DNA from: Cristatella mucedo | Lineage: Eukaryota; Bryozoa; Phylactolaemata; Cristatellidae | Assembly (NCBI GenBank): GCA_009760855.2 | Contig: WPIO01000255.1 | Span: forward strand, 62,001 to 126,000 | Reading direction: 5' to 3' | DNA: 64,000 nt | In this document: piece after piece, positions 56,889 through 64,000 of the stretch | Layout of the letters: each line of letters starts with the position of its first letter | Numbering within the stretch: the first letter of the stretch is position 1 | The notes under the pieces: model-generated | What the model saw: only the letters and a program-made list of their open reading frames with translations | The model's database searches: none | What the model was told of the DNA's origin: nothing | Position numbers and translations under genes: made by a program

Positions 56889-58979
56889 CAAAGTTTATGA
56901 ATGAAATTTGGAGAACCAATGATTTGGAAACACGGTGACAATTATTCCAATTTTTGTTTCTGCACCCCGGATTTGCATGGCTTCAGCAATAAAAGTCAGA
57001 ATATGATTAAATATTTAATCGTACCGTCACCGATGCAGCCTGCCCCACAGAGTGATGAGGTATGAGTTCCTAGCCTATTGTAGCAACATCGAAGGCCTTT
57101 GTAACAAAATTGAAAAAAGTGCTACGATCAAACTGAGTTGAGATTTTTTTTTTGATTCACAGAACCCAGTTTATACTGTTTTTAATTCACAATGAAAATC
57201 AGTATTCGACTATTCCGGTTGCAAATTCGATTAAGATCAAGAGACTTGTGGAAACATAATACTACTTATCCATGCAATAAAATATCATCAACAGCAGTTT
57301 TAGATAAGAGAGCGGTTTAAAGGTCAGTACTTTCCACATCAACTTCCAGGTGGCTACACCCAATATATGTGGTTGCATGCATGTGGGATTGTCACGCTGA
57401 GGCCCTTCATCGCCGAAAGAAATACTTGTCAAAACGAACGCACTTTAAGCTTAGGAATGACAATTTTCGCTAGCCTTATCTTGTTGACATCAACAAGGCT
57501 CTTAAACAAGACAGTCAAACCTTTGTGTATTTACAAAAAATAGGTTCCTGGGATTCGGGAGGCAAGGGTAAAGGCTGGAATCTTCATGACAAGTTCTCAG
57601 ATCAAATATTTGACAGTTTGCATAGAAAATGGCAGGGCTAGAGCTGCAGGTATGAAATTTACCGGTTTGCAGTTACATCATTTCTTTAGAATGTGGGTTA
57701 AAACACGTATACGGCTTTTATATTTTATATAGCAAATAATGCAGTATTAAGATAAACTAGATTACCTAGCTACCTATTCAATGGGTTTTCACTTTATCGT
57801 TAAATAGGTGTGTTTGCATATGAAATAAACGTTTGCTGGCTGCTAAAATAAGCATTAGATATTAAAATGCTAAGTTCCCCAATTATGCTCGTTCTGGTTA
57901 GAAACTATTTAGCACATTTTTGTGAAAATTGACGCGGTTTTTTCCACAGCCAAACCTTTTGAAAACAATTGACTGGTCGGCTCAAGGCTACTTAATGAAT
58001 ATTCCTCAATTTGCCAATCGAAACGTTAACTGAGCCATTATGTCAAGTAAGAGAATCCGGAAAGCACTTTTCTGTATCAGCCAATGGCTACTTGCTAAAG
58101 TTTAATCTAACAGGAATCCGGTAATACTTTATCCTTAACCGTCCGTTCCAACTGATTGAGTTGCTAAGCATATTCTGTTGTAATAGTGTTACACCATACC
58201 AGAAGTTCTCTGTAGCTCATTAAAAACTTAAGGCGATGAGCATTGGAACATGCTTACTACGACTAGTATCTGAGTCAGGCGTATAGACACTGCCCTCGAA
58301 GTCAGGTCTAACTATAGTCTACACACTTACTACACTCTTACTCTGTCATTTCAATCTTATTGACGATTCGTATCGCTGGATGAAGTATATCATTCAGAAT
58401 TTAGTGAAAAACTCACGTCAGTTTTCAGCAGTCACAGGTCTAATGAATACTCGTTGCCTTGAAGGAACATGGCCGAATAAATCCAATAGGCCTACCGGAC
58501 CGAACGAATCAGTTTCGAATCAACAACTTTGCAGCTAGAAAAGCAATTTTACATAGTCAAGATAATTCAAATATAACGGAGACATATTCTTGCATCCAGG
58601 GGTGCCGAGGAAAAAACTTTATAGGAGCTTCATTCTTTCAGCCCAGATGATTTAGCTGGAATCAATGAGCTTCGCATTAATGTCGTCTTGACAATAAAGA
58701 CTGAGCTTATGCTGAATACTTGTATGTATACTCATTGCTAGCATTATACTGAACATACCTATTACAAAGAGAGATAGTGTGAGGCAGCCTCTTAACTTAA
58801 TACTTACCATTCAACCAAATGGCGGAGTAAACATATAATGCTTGCTTTTGCATATGCCTGCTGTGACTATGTGGAGGATATTTATGGATCCAAGTAGCTT
58901 CGGTCCCAGCTTATATCCGTTTCTGCTCGTTCCAGTAGTTTCTTGAAACATTACCATTACGAAAAAACTCAATATTTAC
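56889..58979. other. Kinase intron, no feature recognised
   Basis: AT-rich. A plus-strand frame at 58459-58650 looks unsupported. Confidence 0.5.
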
Positions 58980-59113
58980 CTTTTGCATGTGATCAGGGAT
59001 TGTAGCCGTACCATATGCAATATCCTGTGAACCTTTGCAAGAAGTGGTTTCCAAATAAACCTTAACGGCCACTTTAAGCCCAACATGCCGAGGAAAATTT
59101 TGATTCAGAGTAC
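58980..59113 (-). CDS. TKL kinase exon with VAVK lysine
   Basis: A 134-base exon with acceptor 'cttgtttgcag' and donor GTAAAT. It encodes 'TLNQNFPRHVGLKVAVKVYL', then 'ETTSCKGSQDIAYG' and 'IPDHMQK'. VAVK holds the ATP-anchoring Lys of strand 3. The end is phase 0, matching the 54387-54320 exon. Its first bases (GT) complete a Gly codon if the exon before ends in G, giving 'GTLNQ', a usual ending of the glycine-rich loop region. Another acceptor 16 bases earlier (59129) would add 'KDLFAG'. Which one is used is not decided by the sequence. Confidence 0.8.
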
Positions 59114-59129
59114 CTGCAAACAAGTCTTT

Positions 59130-60800
59130 CTAATTAATGAAAGAGACGAGTCTAGAAGGTATGCATTCTTGGTTATATTTGAGTTAGTTATTACCCTCCA
59201 AGCTCCCTCAGTTTAAGAAAATAGGCATTTTAAATTTAGCATGGCTCCAGCTAGAGTTTATCTTTATTAGCAGTGCTACTGTTTTAACCTCGGCAAGTTA
59301 TTTTCCTTTTGGAAATGCAAAGCCTGAGCTCAAGGGTCAAACTACTTGGAGGTTCGTAAACGAAACCCTCACCAGAAACCGGAGGTAAAAGTAAAGACTA
59401 GCAAACCAAGTAGCTAAATGCGACATACGCATTTTCCAAGCCTAAAATACTAAGGGAACATATAACACTATTAAAGCTTTTGTCATACGACCCCAAGTAA
59501 CTGAATCTGAAATTCTAACAGTGAATCTCGATTTGAGGAACTTACGAATAGCTGCAAAAGAAGTGACACATCATAGGTATATAAAAATAACTACCAATCT
59601 CAGAATAGATGAGCCATAACACGACAATAAACTGGCAAAGGTTTATTAAACAATGCACTGCAATAAACTGCTTGAAATTTCCAGTTTGTCAAACCTTGAC
59701 ACAAATCGAACGTTTTCTGAGATGTAAAAATAGCAGTTTAGGCTAATTTCCAAACGCACCTTGCTAATACTACTATAATTAGCTTTTAAAATAATTCTAT
59801 TATTTCAATAGGTGACATAACTTTAAAAAAGTTAGTTCTTGACGAAAATCCGCTAAATAGACGATTATCTCTCAGTGAAAATGGTAGTTTGCCTATGGAG
59901 CTGCCTACTGTATAAAACTACTTAGAACCTTTTGGTCAAAACTGTATTCCATAAAACTAGATTATACGGATTAATATTTACTAATTACACCAGTTAAAGC
60001 CCGATGCGTAATACTAAATTGCAAATTGCTATGTATAAGCAGAGACTACTTTCATCAGTTTGAAGAGTAAATTCCCGTGATCGTCAAAATTAGAGTACAA
60101 TCAAGGAATGTTAATTCCTCATTGTTGATGTTCAGATAATTCCACTTGTATTTTTAATTCCAATAGATAACCAAATGTCATGGTTTGTATGAGTGAAGTT
60201 ATTTAATGCTCCTGAGTATTACAATCTCAAACTTATTGAGAGCCGAAGAAAACGTTATTTACAATTTTTTACCCCTGAATTATCAACGTGATATGTGCCT
60301 AAATGTGCAATAATGCATCAAGCAAGAAATTTGCATCCTAGTTTTTTTTATTTTCAATGTATTCTGCGGTTTAGTAGCTGTGCTTTGAGAGAGGTGCATT
60401 TTAAAATACTCTATGTATCATAGGTAAATTGTAATAGCCTACTATCAATAATTAACTTTCTTTTGTAGATATGATTGCTGCTGTGCATCCTCTCATCATT
60501 CAAAAGAGATCATAACAATTTTTTATTGATTGCACCGATTGGTATAGAAAAAGTCAAAACCATAATATCGTAGTTTTGAGTTTGCTTTGTGGTCCTCCTG
60601 TATGACTTTTTCTATTTGAAATAAGTAGATATCTAGAATGGTGGAAACCATTAGATATTTTTACGTAAGCAGTAACCTCTACAATTAAGAGCTTGGAGCA
60701 ACCTGTCATGAATTTCTATCAAAACATACCTATGCCCCTGTATCTCCATCAGTAACTTCATAAATACATGCAGACAAAGTGGTTATTATACAGGAGAGCT
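59130..60800. other. Kinase 5' intron; possible 6-base microexon
   Basis: AT-rich. At 59551-59546 on the minus strand a 6-base segment ctattc sits between a strong acceptor (ttcttttgcag) and a strong donor (gtaagt). Nothing else is recognised. Confidence 0.4.
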
Positions 60801-60814
60801 TTATTACAGCACAA

Positions 60815-61130
60815 TCACGGCCTAAGCGGCTTTTGGTAAGCATTCGTTAGCCAAGAGACTTAATCTCATGCAACAAAGAGAAAGTGCTAAGCATAGCAGA
60901 GTCAGGAGAGCCGTTAAGGTAGTGAGCAACATGGAAAGTAACAGCTTAGGGCTGCTGGGTAGGATGCACCCTATTCGGCAGCAGGAAAGTGGGAGTCTTT
61001 GCTTAAAGAGTAGTGGAAGCGAGTTCTTAAGTCTAGGACCTGCCAATCGAAAGCTTCGGTCGCCATCGGTCTTTAAGAGGATAAATGGAACAGCTAATTT
61101 ACATTCCATACAGGACCTTAAGGCATGATA
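60815..61130 (-). mobile_element. CR1/L2-like LINE C-terminal fragment
   Basis: On the minus strand 'CKLAVPFILLKTDGDRSFRL' and 'RLKNSLPLL' match 'NKLAVPFLSLKTVGDRCFSS' and 'RLWNSLPQF' of the LINE at 5018-5908. Then comes a Leu-rich end and 'AYECLP'-type tail. It is 5' truncated. Confidence 0.8.
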
Positions 61131-61139
61131 AGGCTGACA

Positions 61140-62500
61140 CTGGTGTAGCAGACATTTTAGACTTAATCTGCCAATTGGGATCTACAAATATTTCTTTGAA
61201 GTAATTGGTCATTTTTTAGCATAACGTGCAGTAATAATAATACTATAACAACCTGAGCCACTCCAAAATATGTTATTTCACTGTAGTAAACCTTAATACA
61301 CTCTACCAGAATATTTTTCACGTGGCTAATTTTAGGGTTTTTTGGTGGCAGAATGCAAAAGTCTATATCGTTTGCAAGTAATACATGAATACAATGAGGA
61401 ATGGGTTGGTAGATATTTTTATTATAAAAACTCCAGAGAAACGGTAATTTCAAATCACTTAAAAGTAAATTTTTTGCTTCATAAATATGTGAGTCGAAGG
61501 TATGATAGCAGATAATTTCCGGCTTCTCTACACATTTTAAGCTAGAAGAACGACACGTGGCCTTGAGGGGTAAGTATTTTAGCTAGGTATTTATAAGTCA
61601 AATAATAGCATAATAGCGGGATATCAGATCGACTAACAGAACCGCTAACAAGATGCACTACTTGATAATTAGCTCTCAAAGAGCGGTACTACTTTTTAAA
61701 ATACGGAACCTTGAGAGATGTTCAATGATAAACTGGCTGCAGAGATTGCAGCGATGCGAAACCTTCTTTATATCAGTGCTAATTAAAACTTTACTTGGTA
61801 GCATGTATTACGGAATATTCACCCTTATGGTATTGATAGAACATTCAAATCATCTTTCCTATTCGTTTTCTACGATTGGGAGAGACTACGGTTAAGCTAA
61901 TGGCTTTTTACGACCTCAATCTTGTGTCAATATTTTTTGCACACCATGTATGGTTTACTTCAGAACATCGGATAAGCTCATATCAGTCGCTACCAAAGCA
62001 CAAAGCTAAGACATTCATGCTGGTTGTGCAAAAATGATCATTCTTAGCTGCATCTTTGCTGAATTGTTTTCAATAGTAGCAATAGATAACATTAGCCTTA
62101 CTGCTGCAATCGATTTAAGTCGTAACAACAAAGCGACGAAAATAATTTTATTCTTTGCAATGCCATTAACCGCAGCACTAATTCCTAAAACTAAAGTTCA
62201 TGACATTTTACCAGATGCTCTAAATGTTGCTGTATGGTAAAAATCCTTCAATCGGTAGATGCATTTTTGACCGGCTGCTCACATAGAAAGTATTTTTAAC
62301 TTTTTAATGAATTCAATTATCTTAAATGTTTATGTGACCTGTAGCTACGCTCTAAATTGGGAAGATGGACCTTTTTTGGGGTAACCATGTTGAGATAAGC
62401 TACTTAATGGTTCCGATATAGATTGAAATATGAATTTTTATCCTATTAAAATATAAATTAATTTGCTTACCCGGCATTCATTTCTTGTAACTATATGCAT
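61140..62500. other. No confirmed gene
   Basis: Two protein-like frames: minus 61163-61453 ('NDIDFCILPPKNPKISHVKN', with a hydrophobic 'VVIVLLLLHV') and plus 62034-62240 ('SLTAAIDLSRNNKATKIIL'). Neither is supported by splice sites or a family. Confidence 0.3.
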
Positions 62501-62503
62501 TAC

Positions 62504-62614
62504 CTTCCGTCACAAATATCGGCTGTGTTAAATTTGTTTTTTGTCCAGCTTGTGGTAAGTCGCTGATGTTAAGGATAAGTTTTAATCCTCCAGGTAGCAA
62601 TATAAGCTTAGCCT
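62504..62614 (-). CDS. Candidate 5' exon of the kinase gene
   Basis: A 111-base stretch with acceptor 'gtgacaattcag' and donor GTAATG. It encodes 'AKLILLPGGLKLILNISDLP', then 'QAGQKTNLTQPIFVTE', ending in G. That G joins GT of the 59113 exon to make Gly ('VTEGTLNQ') and so supplies the missing phase. A clear glycine-rich loop (GxGxxG) is not visible, so either this kinase has a divergent loop or this exon belongs elsewhere. The exon before it needs to end with one base of a codon; none was found before the window end. Confidence 0.45.
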
Positions 62615-63389
62615 CTGAATTGTCACATATATTCTCTTAGTCTGAATTAGTCATCGCTAAATTATCATATCTGATTGGATATCCATTATTATTTCACTCT
62701 CAGAGTAACTTGTATCGAGTGCTTACAATTACCTTACTACTCAGATAAATAGCCTCACCAATCGTGAAGCTTTCTCTGCAAAAGCGCACGATCTATTTCT
62801 ACTGTAACAATCACCTTGTACAGTTCGTCTTTTTTTCTAATTAAATTCTCTTCCTAAACCGTTTATATTTAAAAATATAAAATTATGCAAGAGCTGAGAA
62901 ACCTTTAGCCTCTTAAAATTTACTCTGTCTTTATCAAAAATACATCCAGCACCACTCTTTTGGCACCTAGCATTTACCACCAATAATTAACGAAATGCAT
63001 GGAGACAATACTACCAAATGTCTAGGATGAGTTTCTACCACCTAAATGTCAATTCGACTACCGCCGGATGCACTTTTGGTGATGGCTGACATGTATAAAA
63101 CCAGTAAACTAAAGTTAGGCTTTCAAAAGCAGCTAAAATACAGTACAGCACACTACACGTACAGCACACTACACGTACAGTACACTATTTGGCACGTACA
63201 CCAAACTACACGTACATTACACTATTTGGCATGCACAGATTATGGCAGGTCCTATAAATAAACATTTGATATTATAAGTCAGAATTTCATACAGAAAAAG
63301 TGATTGCATGTCCATAACCTGAGCAATTCTAAACCAAGCTATCTACAATCTTGATAGTGTAAATAGTATTGTTAAAAAGAGTAATAAGT
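62615..63389. other. No gene; short tandem repeats near 63150-63235
   Basis: AT-rich. At about 63140-63235 words such as 'cacactacacgtacag' and 'cactatttggca' repeat in tandem, giving a false plus-strand ORF. Confidence 0.7.
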
Positions 63390-64000
63390 TGTATATAGCG
63401 CCCCCAATCTCTTACTTGGCACTTTAAATTTGCTTCAGAGGAAGCACTACGTGATGCATAGTGGTAGCATGCTAAATAAAAGCAAGAACAACATGCTTCG
63501 GTGTGGCGTGCACAGTGTCCGGATGGAAGTATGATTAGTGGCAGCATGCACAGTGTCTGCAAGCAGGCACATCAAGGTTGCATCGCAGGGATTCACTTAA
63601 TGCTGTAATAAATAGCAGCGTTGTTAGTTTCTTTTTAATAGATGTTAAGTCAGGGGATTTCGCAATGCAAGTATGGAGTGAGTTTTGAATTTCAGTGTCT
63701 GGGAGAATGCGAGCTCATTGCACGGTCTCAAAAGGATTTGAGGATTGTACGAGGTATGGTTAAACAGTTAGATTCCAAAAAGCTGGTAGTATGATACTTG
63801 GCCTGGTGGGGCAGTAGATCTGATAGGTAGGCAGGAGTCAAAAAATGAAGGGGCCTAAAAGGGAACGACAAAGCCTTGAAGTCTATTCGTTGCTTGACTG
63901 GTAGCCAGTGCAAGTCAGAGAGAAGTAATGAGATGTGGCAGCTGCGAAGCTCATGGCAGACAAGCATAGCTGCAGAGTTTCGCACCGGCTGTAAGAGCCT
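63390..64000 (-). mobile_element. CR1/L2-like LINE 3' end, cut by window edge
   Basis: On the minus strand 'LLLSDLHWLPVKQRIDFKAL' and 'AYLSDLLPHQAKYHTTSF' are open for about 85 codons (63985-63728), near-identical to the 26.0 kb copy. A 3' untranslated region then runs to about 63390. One of the better preserved C-termini in the window. Confidence 0.88.

Larger units (their letters stand above)
42415..59129 (-). other. Gene span: TKL/IRAK-like protein kinase
   Basis: Six exons on the minus strand join with matching phases: 59113-58980, 54387-54320, 52726-52556, 47388-47162, 45478-45348 and 42804-42415. A seventh, 62614-62504, may precede them. Together they encode a near-complete kinase domain of about 290 residues and a ~95-residue C-terminal tail. 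Introns are 1.6 to 5.2 kb, all GT-AG. The activation segment and the following helix resemble IRAK/Pelle and plant receptor-like kinases, placing it in the tyrosine-kinase-like group. The extracellular or adaptor part, if any, was not found. Confidence 0.85.

Noticed and set aside
1-64000. CRISPR arrays, operons, bacterial mobile elements
   Set aside because: Repeats are transposon- and microsatellite-derived, introns are present, and nothing prokaryotic was seen.

Overview
The window looks like nuclear DNA from an invertebrate animal. It is AT-rich, gene-poor and repeat-dense. Genes are split by introns of about 0.1 to 5 kb with GT-AG ends, CA microsatellites are frequent, and CR1/L2-like LINEs, tRNA-derived SINEs and a Ty3/gypsy LTR element are present. 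No bacterial features (operons, Shine-Dalgarno sites) are seen. The exact phylum cannot be read from the sequence; a non-bilaterian or other marine invertebrate is only a guess.

Layout: 1-1.9 kb is the tail of a LINE plus unassigned DNA. From 1.9 to 13.4 kb runs an imperfect tandem array of a ~2.8 kb unit. Each full unit holds a decayed LINE 3' end, a tRNA-derived SINE and a CA microsatellite, and one unit is interrupted by a 1 kb LINE fragment. From 14.97 to 19.30 kb lies a nearly complete Ty3/gypsy retrotransposon on the minus strand with 287-bp LTRs and a 5-bp target-site duplication. Its gag-pro junction carries a -1 frameshift signal, but this copy has a broken pol frame and an altered protease active site. 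Minus-strand exon candidates of unknown function lie at 20.6-23.0 kb.

The main host genes are all on the minus strand. (1) An intronless 556-residue caspase-like protein lies at 25.56-23.89 kb, with His and Cys dyad motifs and a cysteine cluster. (2) A second, multi-exon caspase-like gene starts near 36.95 kb and can be followed in phase to 31.20 kb. It has a cysteine-rich (probably zinc-binding) segment before the start of a caspase-like fold; its 3' exons were not found. (3) A TKL/IRAK-like protein kinase gene was assembled from six exons joined in phase between 59.11 and 42.42 kb, with a further candidate 5' exon at 62.6 kb. It has VAVK, HRD, DYG and a receptor-like-kinase style DPT activation segment. 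The spaces between and inside these genes are filled by LINE and SINE copies in both orientations.

Kinase and caspase-like genes on one strand within 40 kb invite the idea of a signalling or cell-death neighbourhood. That link is inference from co-location only. Other notable structures are a 112-bp near-perfect palindrome at 56.8 kb and a LINE 3' stem-loop shared by many copies.
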